Shown here piece after piece: positions 1-5,279 of a stretch of DNA of 5,279 nt (position 1 is its first letter; each line of letters begins with the position of its first letter). The position numbers and the translations under genes are program-made. The notes under the pieces were generated by a model, which had not been told where the DNA came from, did not search any database, and worked only from the letters and a program-made list of their open reading frames with translations. Origin of the DNA: Prevotellaceae bacterium (lineage in GTDB: Bacteria > Bacteroidota > Bacteroidia > Bacteroidales > UBA932); NCBI GenBank assembly GCA_031273285.1, contig JAISSE010000324.1:1-5279 (forward strand), given 5' to 3'.

Positions 1-29
1 AATCCGAAAGAGTATTAAACGGTAAAAAC

Positions 30-893
30 ATGAATTACGGGACAATGAAATTCGTTGAAAAAAAATTGAATCATATCTGTTTGCTGTGTGCATTTCTTTG
101 TGTACAGGCAATATCCTACGCCGACGGCGGATTATATCTTTTTCCGAAAGGCGCCAAAGCAATGGGAATGGGCAAGAACGGACTGTTAAACACCGATATG
201 TGGGCGGCTTATAACAATCAGGCAGCTCTGGCGTCCGTAGAAAATACCGGTGCGGGGGTACACTACGAAAACAAATTTGCAATGAATCAGTTGGGTATAA
301 GCGCCGGAGTATTTGTTCTTCCCGCGCTGACCGGAACATTCGGGTTTGACGTCGCGCACATGGGCATCGAGGATTACGGAGAAACCCGAATCGGAGCAGG
401 ATACGGGAAAAAACTGGCAAAAAGGCTGTCCCTTGGCGTACAGTTCAATTATCATCTGTTGAGTTTTATGTCGGGATACCCTGATTTGTATGCCTTTACA
501 GGCGAAGTCGGACTGATTGCCGAGCCGGTCGACAATCTGTTTATCGGGGCGCATGTTTTCAACCCCACTTTTTCGAAACTTAATTCGAGATACGAAGACC
601 CCGTACCGGTAATATTCGAGATAGGAGCAGGTTACAGAATCGCCGGCGACAGACTGACCTTAGTCGCCGAAGTGGAGAAAGAAAGATACGACGAACTCTC
701 TCCACGATTCGGAATCGATTATTCCCTGTTTAAAAGCATGAATCTACGGTCGGGAGTATCCCTCAATCCCGTGGAAGTCTGTTTCGGAGTTGGCTGGGTT
801 GCAAAAAAGCTCAATCTGGATTTTGCGTTTTCGCATCACGAAATTCTCGGATACAGCCCGCAGCTCAGTCTGTCGTACAGTTTCGGCAGATAA
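30..893 (+). CDS. Outer-membrane beta-barrel protein, PorV/PorQ-like family
   Basis: This is a predicted exported outer-membrane barrel of 287 residues. The N-terminus reads as a signal peptide: basic residues at K7, K11 and K12, a hydrophobic core at about 16-28, and a likely signal peptidase I site after S29-Y30-A31. No lipobox precedes either C20 or C24. The mature part opens with GAKAMGMG (41-48) and YNNQAALA (61-68), matching the start of PorV/PorQ-like barrels (small-residue-rich GMG, then a YNPA-like turn). Alternating Gly/aromatic strands follow, with GAHVFNPT at 173-180, and the last strand (SPQLSLSYSF, 276-285) ends near the C-terminus as barrels do. Known PorV and PorQ serve type IX secretion, but no other type IX gene is visible here, so a secretion role is only a possibility. 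The start is uncertain: ATG 45 (M6) gives a more typical signal peptide, and the frame stays open to the left window edge. There is no Shine-Dalgarno, only the A-rich gtaaaaac. The family call is fairly sure; the function is unknown. Confidence 0.8.
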   Translation: MNYGTMKFVEKKLNHICLLCAFLCVQAISYADGGLYLFPKGAKAMGMGKNGLLNTDMWAAYNNQAALASVENTGAGVHYENKFAMNQLGISAGVFVLPALTGTFGFDVAHMGIEDYGETRIGAGYGKKLAKRLSLGVQFNYHLLSFMSGYPDLYAFTGEVGLIAEPVDNLFIGAHVFNPTFSKLNSRYEDPVPVIFEIGAGYRIAGDRLTLVAEVEKERYDELSPRFGIDYSLFKSMNLRSGVSLNPVEVCFGVGWVAKKLNLDFAFSHHEILGYSPQLSLSYSFGR

Positions 894-920
894 AAGCGGA
901 AATTTTTTCGATTTTTTTTG
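868..920 (+). terminator. Possible weak terminator after the barrel gene
   Basis: CTGTCG (870-875) can pair with CGGCAG (884-889), extended outward by T869-A890 and a G868-T891 wobble, around an 8-base loop. The hairpin spans the last codons and the stop. T-tracts follow at 903-908 and 912-919, but the first begins about 12 bases beyond the stem, so this is not a canonical intrinsic terminator. It is plausible because transcription must change units somewhere in this gap. Confidence 0.22.
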
Positions 921-1186
921 TATTTAATTTATTTTACTAACTTTATAATCTGATTTTGATGTTATCGCGAGATTAAATATATAGATTATTAAATAGTTAC
1001 AGCAGTTTTTAAATTATAATTTAACAAATACATGAAAAAAACGTTATATTGTGAATTTGATTTTTCGGGTTTTGCAGAGTATCTTGTTTTACAAGTTTAA
1101 AAATAGTTGGAGGATTTTAACGGTATTGCTTTGAGAAAATAATAAATAATTCTTTTTGAAAGATATAAATATAAAAATGTAATAAT
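894..1186. other. AT-rich intergenic region, likely leader of the glucan/ispF cluster
   Basis: These 293 bases contain no ORF with recognisable protein features and are visibly far richer in A/T than the flanking genes. The region probably carries the promoter for the downstream cluster, but no full TTTG-N19-21-TAnnTTTG match is present. The best partial matches are TTTA (928-931) with a 19-base spacer to TGATTTTG (951-958), one mismatch in each element, and TTTG (1130-1133) with a short 17-base spacer to TCTTTTTG (1151-1158). The first would give a leader of roughly 220 bases, the second a very short one. A GGAGG at 1109-1113 leads to no usable start codon. The region also holds a palindrome at 1009-1024 and a small hairpin, CTTGT-TTT-ACAAG, at 1083-1095. 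Confidence 0.55.
1009..1024. repeat. 16-base perfect AT palindrome, possible operator
   Basis: TTAAATTATAATTTAA reads identically on both strands. It lies about 165 bases before the debranching-enzyme start, where a regulator could bind. It consists only of A and T in a strongly AT-rich stretch, so chance is a real alternative, and no second copy is visible in the window. Confidence 0.3.
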
Positions 1187-3172
1187 ATGGGCTACCTGAA
1201 TTTTAACAAGAACGAATTGGTGAATCTGGAGTATTCTCTGTCTCTTGAATTGTTAAACACCAACAGGGCAGGAGGGTACACAAGTACGACCATCGTAGGC
1301 TGTAATACGCGAAAGTATCACGGATGGTTTATTTGTCCGATAGAGGAGTTCGGCGGAGAGAAACACGTCTTATTATCCTCTCTTGACGAGACAGTTGTGC
1401 AGCACGAGAAGGCTTTTAATCTGGCGATTCACAAGTATCCGGGCATTTACGAACCGCGGGGACACAAATATATTGTGGATTTTGAGTTTGAACCTACGCC
1501 ATCACTGACCTACAGGGTGGGAGGGGTGATTCTGAAAAAAGAACTCATTGTTGTTCACAATGAGGAACAAATTCTGCTCAAATACACCCTGCTTGACGCC
1601 CATTCCCCTACGCTGCTGCGACTTAAACCCATGCTGGCGTATCGAAGTATCCACACGTTAAGCAAAGCCAATCTGTATGCCAGCACACAGTTGAAATTCA
1701 TCAAACACGGCATAGCTTCAAGATTATATGCGGGATATCCCACTCTGAACATGCAGATTAGCAGAAACAACGAGTTCATCGCCGTTCCCGACTGGTACTA
1801 CAATGTGGAATATCTTGAGGAAAAGAAAAGAGGATATGAATATCAGGAAGATCTGTTTTCTCCGGGATATTTCGAAATGCCGATTAAAAAAGGAGAAAGC
1901 ATAATATTTTCGGCGTCGCTGAATGAAATCAATCCTTTGTGGCTGAACCGTAAATTCGACAGGGAAATGACGCTTCGTCCTCCGAAAGACTCGTTCGGAA
2001 GCTGCCTGCAAAATACGGCTAATCAGTTTATCATGCGACGGAAGCACGGGGTCGAAATTGTTGCCGGCTATCACTGGTACGGATGCCGCAGCAGAGACAC
2101 GTTCATATCTTTGCCGGGTCTTTTATGGGACGATCCCAAAACCTACAAATCCGTACTCGACTGTATGTCCGCCACATTGAAAAACGGTTTGTTTCCCGAC
2201 ATTGTTGATGCCGAAAATTCGCTTTACAACTCCGTTGATACGCCGCTCTGGTATTTCTGGTCGATACAAAAGTACGAAAGCATTACGGGCGAGACGGATA
2301 CAATATGGAAATCGTACTGGAAAAAAATGAAAAGTATCCTCGAAGCATACCGAAACGGCAGCAACGAAGGGATTTTGATGCACGAAAACGGGCTGATCTG
2401 GGCGGAAGAACGGGGAGTGCCGAAAACATGGATGAACGCTCTGGTCGATAATGTTCCGGTTACCCCGCGATACGGGTACACCGTCGAGGTCAATGCTCTC
2501 TGGTATAATGCAATATGTTTTGCACTGAAACTTGCCGAACAGTACGGAGATAAAAAGTTCGTCGAACACTGGCAAAATATCCCCTCGCTGATTGAAGACG
2601 CTTATATGAAAGTTTTCTGGATGCCCGAAAAAAACCATCTGGCTGATTATGTCGGAGTTGACGGGCAAAATCAGAGAATACGTCCGAACGAAATCATAGC
2701 AACATCGCTGCCATGTTGCCCCATCAACGACGAAGCGCGGGAAGACGTGCTGAAAGCCATTGAATATGATTTGTTAACGCCCAAGGGGATAAGAACTCTT
2801 TCTCCGAAAAACCCTGCCTACAAGGGTCTGTACGAAGGTTCCGTCAAGGAACGCGACTCGGCATTTCATCAGGGCACCGTATGGGTCTGGTTGCTTGCGC
2901 ACTATGTCGAAGCAAAATTCAATCTGCACGGCAAATCGTTTATTCCCGAAGCAAAACGTATAATGTCCAATTTTGAGCAGGATATGACGGCAAAGTGCAT
3001 TTGCGCCATCCCGGAAATGTATACCGGCGACCCTCCTCACGAGCCTTGCGGCGCGATATCCCAGGCATGGAGCGTTGCGGCAGTGCTGTATATCGCTCAC
3101 CTGATTGAGTTGTACGAAAAGAAATCCGTAAAAAAACAAACAGTAAAAAATAGTAATAACCGAATTATATAA
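1187..3172 (+). CDS. Amylo-alpha-1,6-glucosidase, GDE-type glycogen debranching enzyme (GH133-like)
   Basis: This 661-residue protein is predicted to hydrolyse alpha-1,6 branch points of glycogen or related glucans in the cytoplasm; no signal peptide is present. The N-terminal GDE_N-type domain covers about 15-245, with the signature NRAGGYTSTTIVGCNTRKYHG at 26-46. The C-terminal (alpha/alpha)6 GDE_C-type domain covers about 280-635, with AGYHWYGCRSRDTFISLPG (293-311), GLIWAEERGVPKTWMNA (402-418), VTPRYGYTVEVNALWYNA (425-442), GIRTLSP (534-540), HQGTVWVW (561-568) and GDPPHEPCGAISQAWS (614-629). The expected general base is E610 in IPEMYTGD. The expected general acid in TWMD is Asn here (N417), which raises doubt about activity. 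A short basic tail follows 643. ATG 1187 is chosen because an in-frame stop lies at 1172-1174 and the protein aligns from its first residues with the family as I recall it; there is no Shine-Dalgarno. The GH57 gene starts 6 bases after the stop. The family is secure, catalytic competence is not. Confidence 0.93.
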   Translation: MGYLNFNKNELVNLEYSLSLELLNTNRAGGYTSTTIVGCNTRKYHGWFICPIEEFGGEKHVLLSSLDETVVQHEKAFNLAIHKYPGIYEPRGHKYIVDFEFEPTPSLTYRVGGVILKKELIVVHNEEQILLKYTLLDAHSPTLLRLKPMLAYRSIHTLSKANLYASTQLKFIKHGIASRLYAGYPTLNMQISRNNEFIAVPDWYYNVEYLEEKKRGYEYQEDLFSPGYFEMPIKKGESIIFSASLNEINPLWLNRKFDREMTLRPPKDSFGSCLQNTANQFIMRRKHGVEIVAGYHWYGCRSRDTFISLPGLLWDDPKTYKSVLDCMSATLKNGLFPDIVDAENSLYNSVDTPLWYFWSIQKYESITGETDTIWKSYWKKMKSILEAYRNGSNEGILMHENGLIWAEERGVPKTWMNALVDNVPVTPRYGYTVEVNALWYNAICFALKLAEQYGDKKFVEHWQNIPSLIEDAYMKVFWMPEKNHLADYVGVDGQNQRIRPNEIIATSLPCCPINDEAREDVLKAIEYDLLTPKGIRTLSPKNPAYKGLYEGSVKERDSAFHQGTVWVWLLAHYVEAKFNLHGKSFIPEAKRIMSNFEQDMTAKCICAIPEMYTGDPPHEPCGAISQAWSVAAVLYIAHLIELYEKKSVKKQTVKNSNNRII

Positions 3173-3178
3173 ATTAGA

Positions 3179-4657
3179 ATGGATATGAAAAGGACTATAT
3201 GCTTTTATTTTCAGGTACATCAACCTTTTCGGTTGAGGCGTTACCGTTTTTTCGACATAGGCGAAAATCATTATTACTTCGACGAGTTTAACAACCGTTC
3301 CATAATGAGAAAAGTCGCCGATCGCTGTTATCTGCCGATGAACAGACTTTTGCTCGATTTGATAAAGGAATACGGCAAAAAGTTCAAGGTATCGTTTTCA
3401 ATAACAGGTTCTGCCATAGAACAGTTCGAGCTGTACGCTCCGGATGTGCTCGAAAGTTTCAAAAATCTTGCGGACACCGGCTGTGTCGAGTTTTTAACGG
3501 AAACATCGGCGCACAGTCTGGCTGTCATGCGCGACGAAAAAGAATTTCAGCGTCAGGTGAAGCTGCACAGTTCTCTGATAAAGAAATATTTCGGATACAC
3601 TCCGACAACTTTTCGTTCGACAGAACTGATATACTCCGATGTCATCGGCGCTCAAGTCGAAAAATTGGGCTACAAGGCGATGCTGACCGAAGGCGCACGG
3701 CATATTCTGGGCTGGAAAAGTCCCAATTATCTGTATGCAAATGCGATAAATCCGAAACTGAAGATACTGCTGCGCAATTTTCGGCTAAGCGATGATATCT
3801 CTTTCCGTTTTTCGAACAAAGACTGGGCGGAATGGCCCGTAACTTCCGAAAAATACGTTTCGTGGCTGAATGCCGTCGATAAAAACGAAGAAATCGTGAA
3901 TCTGTTTATGGATTATGAAACATTCGGAGAACATCAGCGCGCTTCGTCGGGTATTTTCGAGTTTATGCGAAATTTGCCGAAACAGGTTTTTGCGTCGACG
4001 GATTTCGAATTTCTGACACCATCGGAAATTTGCGAAAAACATCAGCCGGTAGCGGCAATTCCCGTGCCTTTCGCAATATCGTGGGCGGACGAAGAACGCG
4101 ATATCAGCGCCTGGCTTGGCAATGAATTACAGGACGACGCATTCGAAACACTGTATTCCCTGTCGGACAAACTGAGAGCAATATCCGACCCGGAATTAAT
4201 CGATACGTGGTTGAAACTCCAGAACAGCGACCATTTTTATTATATGTGTACAAAATGGTTTTCGGATGGAACCGTGCACAAGTACTTTAATCCGTATCCC
4301 TCGCCTTATGATGCATATATCAACTATATGAATGTTTTAAGCGATTTTATAAAGCAGGTGAACAGTTATACGGAAATGGACGAAAAGGCAAAAAATAAAA
4401 AACTGTACAGCTATATCGCCGAAAATAAGGACAGTGAATATCATGTTACATTGCTTGAACATATTTTGCCGAAAAAAACTCTGGAGGAACTGAGGGAATC
4501 GGCAATCGTCAAATCAAAGCCGGCAGCGACGAAAGCTAAAAAAACCGTCGTCAAAACGGATTCGCTCAAAAAAGTTGCGAAAACGGAAAAGGCGGCTGCT
4601 CCGAAGATTGAAAACAGGAAAGTTAAAGTGTCGAAAACACAAAAAAAGGTAAAATAA
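3179..4657 (+). CDS. GH57 alpha-glucan hydrolase/transferase (alpha-amylase-like)
   Basis: This 492-residue protein is a GH57 family member acting on alpha-1,4-glucan. The motifs appear in order: FQVHQP (11-16); GSAIEQFE (77-84); ETSAHSL (108-114); FRSTELIY (145-152) with the expected nucleophile E149; FMDYETFGEH (243-252) with the expected acid/base D245; and SWADEERDISAW (301-312). Both catalytic residues are present. No signal peptide is visible, so it should act in the cytoplasm. GH57 includes alpha-amylases, 4-alpha-glucanotransferases, branching enzymes and amylopullulanases, and the sequence alone does not choose among them. Its partner debranching enzyme lies 6 bases upstream, so joint glycogen or maltodextrin turnover is the natural reading. 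After about 440 comes a Lys/Ala-rich low-complexity tail of 52 residues with 17 Lys, unlike the catalytic domain. M3 (ATG 3185) is an equally good start, since MKRTICFYFQVHQP resembles family N-termini; neither start has a Shine-Dalgarno. Confidence 0.92.
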   Translation: MDMKRTICFYFQVHQPFRLRRYRFFDIGENHYYFDEFNNRSIMRKVADRCYLPMNRLLLDLIKEYGKKFKVSFSITGSAIEQFELYAPDVLESFKNLADTGCVEFLTETSAHSLAVMRDEKEFQRQVKLHSSLIKKYFGYTPTTFRSTELIYSDVIGAQVEKLGYKAMLTEGARHILGWKSPNYLYANAINPKLKILLRNFRLSDDISFRFSNKDWAEWPVTSEKYVSWLNAVDKNEEIVNLFMDYETFGEHQRASSGIFEFMRNLPKQVFASTDFEFLTPSEICEKHQPVAAIPVPFAISWADEERDISAWLGNELQDDAFETLYSLSDKLRAISDPELIDTWLKLQNSDHFYYMCTKWFSDGTVHKYFNPYPSPYDAYINYMNVLSDFIKQVNSYTEMDEKAKNKKLYSYIAENKDSEYHVTLLEHILPKKTLEELRESAIVKSKPAATKAKKTVVKTDSLKKVAKTEKAAAPKIENRKVKVSKTQKKVK

Positions 4658-4669
4658 ATTATTTGCAGA

Positions 4670-5143
4670 ATGATTCCACGAATAGGATTCGGATATGACG
4701 TGCACATACTGTCCGAAGGATACGATTTTTGGCTTGGAGGAATAAAAATCGAACATCACAAGGGCTGCATCGCGCACTCGGACGGCGATACTTTAATCCA
4801 TGCACTGTGTGATGCGTTGTTGGGGGCGGCGGCGCTGGGCGATATCGGCGTTCTTTTTCCCGATACCTCCGACAAATACAAGGGGATAGACAGTAAAATT
4901 CTGCTGTCGGATGTTGTCGGATTACTTGAAGAGAAAAATTATACGATTGGGAATGCGGATATTACCGTATGCCTTCAAAAGCCTAAAATCAAGGATTATA
5001 CACCGGAAATGCGAAGCGTACTGTCGGACATAATGAAGATTCCGGTAGAAAATATTTCCATAAAAGCCACTACGACAGAGAAACTGGGGTTTACGGGACG
5101 CGAAGAAGGCATAGCGGTTTATGCGACGGTTTTGATATATTGA
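4670..5143 (+). CDS. ispF: 2-C-methyl-D-erythritol 2,4-cyclodiphosphate synthase
   Basis: IspF converts CDP-methylerythritol 2-phosphate to the cyclic 2,4-diphosphate with release of CMP, in the MEP isoprenoid pathway; the family is a cytoplasmic homotrimer. The length of 157 residues is normal. Metal ligands D10 and H12 lie in GYDVH, and H44 in the helix after HSDGDTLIHA (36-45). FPDTS (63-67) and D58 sit in the expected loop. The signature KATTTEKLGFTGREEGIA (132-149) carries the Thr/Glu nucleotide-binding positions. The protein appears intact, with no missing key residue. It starts 12 bases after the GH57 stop with no other start nearby and no Shine-Dalgarno, so it probably shares the upstream transcript although its pathway is unrelated to glucan metabolism. 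It ends 20 bases before the tRNA promoter. Confidence 0.97.
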   Translation: MIPRIGFGYDVHILSEGYDFWLGGIKIEHHKGCIAHSDGDTLIHALCDALLGAAALGDIGVLFPDTSDKYKGIDSKILLSDVVGLLEEKNYTIGNADITVCLQKPKIKDYTPEMRSVLSDIMKIPVENISIKATTTEKLGFTGREEGIAVYATVLIY

Positions 5144-5162
5144 GCGGCGGATTTGAAGATAT

Positions 5163-5193
5163 TTTGGGATATGCGCAAATTTATCTATATTTG
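5163..5193 (+). promoter_or_regulatory. Consensus Bacteroidota promoter for the tRNA-Arg gene
   Basis: TTTG at 5163-5166 is followed after exactly 19 bases by TATATTTG at 5186-5193. This matches every fixed position of the Bacteroidota primary-sigma consensus, TTTG at -33 and TAnnTTTG at -7. Transcription should begin around 5197-5201, a few bases before the mature tRNA 5' end at 5205, so the 5' leader would be very short. The position just ahead of a stable-RNA gene supports it as a real promoter. Confidence 0.8.
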
Positions 5194-5196
5194 CGC
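5173..5196 (+). repeat. 8-bp perfect inverted repeat, possible ispF 3'-end hairpin
   Basis: GCGCAAAT (5173-5180) and ATTTGCGC (5189-5196) are perfect inverted copies around the 8-base loop ttatctat. In the ispF transcript this would form a hairpin 29 bases past the stop codon and could terminate or protect the 3' end. No U-tract follows directly, only TTT at 5201-5203, so it is not a textbook terminator. The right arm overlaps the -7 element of the tRNA promoter. Confidence 0.5.
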
Positions 5197-5204
5197 CGAA
5201 TTTC

Positions 5205-5278
5205 GGCCTCGTAGTTCAGTTGAATAGAACGTCAGATTCCGGTTCTGAAAGTCGCAGGTTTGAGTCCTGCCGGGGTCA
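5205..5278 (+). tRNA. tRNA-Arg (anticodon CCG)
   Basis: A complete cloverleaf can be folded. The acceptor stem pairs GGCCTCG (5205-5211) with CGGGGTC (5271-5277), with wobbles at 2:71 and 5:68. The D arm is GTTC (5214-5217) and GAAC (5227-5230) around a 9-base loop. The anticodon stem is TCAGA (5232-5236) and TCTGA (5244-5248), with loop TTCCGGT giving anticodon CCG at 5239-5241, reading CGG. The variable loop is AAGTC. The T stem is GCAGG (5254-5258) and CCTGC (5266-5270), with loop TTTGAGT. The discriminator is A5278. Only one further base is visible, so whether CCA is encoded cannot be decided. Position 56 is T instead of the usual C, and position 19 is A instead of G, which restores pairing. 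Confidence 0.93.
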
Positions 5279-5279
5279 C

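Noticed and set aside
1..25. Possible 3' end of an upstream gene, with stops at 16-18 or 23-25 in the other two frames
   Set aside because: Only five to seven codons would be visible in either frame, too little to recognise or to choose between them.
944..949. TATAAT box resembling an E. coli -10 element
   Set aside because: The region is so AT-rich that this is expected by chance, no -35 lies at a proper distance, and the organism appears to use the Bacteroidota consensus instead.
1083..1095. Hairpin CTTGT-TTT-ACAAG
   Set aside because: A five-pair stem with a three-base loop and no following T-tract is too weak to call a terminator or riboswitch element.
1032..1100. Small ORF of 22 codons starting MKKTLYCEFDFSG in the AT-rich gap
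   Set aside because: It has an A-rich upstream stretch and a Lys-rich start, but no recognisable motif, no run of regulatory codons as in leader peptides, and a length expected by chance; not supported as a gene without conservation.
1109..1113. GGAGG resembling a Shine-Dalgarno site
   Set aside because: It is about 75 bases before the real start, the nearest downstream TTG (1126) meets a stop after two codons, and the other genes here do not use such sites.
2123..2668. Open minus-strand frame of 181 codons opposite the debranching gene
   Set aside because: It lies entirely inside a strongly conserved GDE coding region, resembles no family and has no promoter; it is a shadow of the codon usage of the true gene.
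2774..3271. Open minus-strand frame of 165 codons across the debranching/GH57 junction
   Set aside because: It overlaps the conserved ends of two genes on the other strand and shows no domain or start signal of its own.
1..5279. CRISPR arrays, insertion sequences, defence genes or other mobile content
   Set aside because: No regular repeats, transposase-like motifs, terminal inverted repeats or target duplications were seen; the genes are ordinary chromosomal functions. The tRNA at the right edge could be an integration site, but nothing past 5279 is visible.

Overview
The window looks like chromosome of a member of the Bacteroidota, most likely order Bacteroidales. Four things point there. 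The genes lack Shine-Dalgarno sequences and start after A-rich leaders. The first gene is a Bacteroidota-type outer-membrane barrel protein of the PorV/PorQ-like kind. The paired glycogen-debranching and GH57 proteins closely resemble those I recall from Bacteroides relatives. Finally, a full-consensus Bacteroidota housekeeping promoter (TTTG-N19-TAnnTTTG) lies just before a tRNA gene. I cannot name a genus from this sequence.

All genes are on the + strand. Positions 30-893 encode an exported outer-membrane beta-barrel protein. Positions 894-1186 are a very AT-rich gap of 293 bases with T-tracts, a 16-base perfect palindrome and no gene I can support. A tight cluster follows: a GDE-type amylo-alpha-1,6-glucosidase (1187-3172), a GH57 alpha-glucan hydrolase or transferase (3179-4657) and ispF (4670-5143). 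The gaps between them are only 6 and 12 bases, so one transcript is likely. After ispF come an 8-bp perfect inverted repeat, the consensus promoter whose -7 element overlaps that repeat, and a tRNA-Arg(CCG) ending at the window edge.

The two glucan enzymes have no signal peptide and should act together in the cytoplasm on glycogen or imported maltooligosaccharides, GH57 on alpha-1,4 chains and the debranching enzyme on alpha-1,6 branch points. IspF belongs to the unrelated MEP isoprenoid pathway and seems only to share the transcript. The barrel protein is separated by the AT-rich gap and is probably a different transcription unit.

This is mostly ordinary core chromosome, and I see no new multi-gene system. 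Points worth a second look are: a tRNA whose elbow pair G19-C56 appears replaced by A19-U56; a debranching enzyme in which the expected catalytic-acid Asp is Asn; a histone-like Lys/Ala-rich tail on the GH57 protein; and a tRNA promoter nested in a hairpin.
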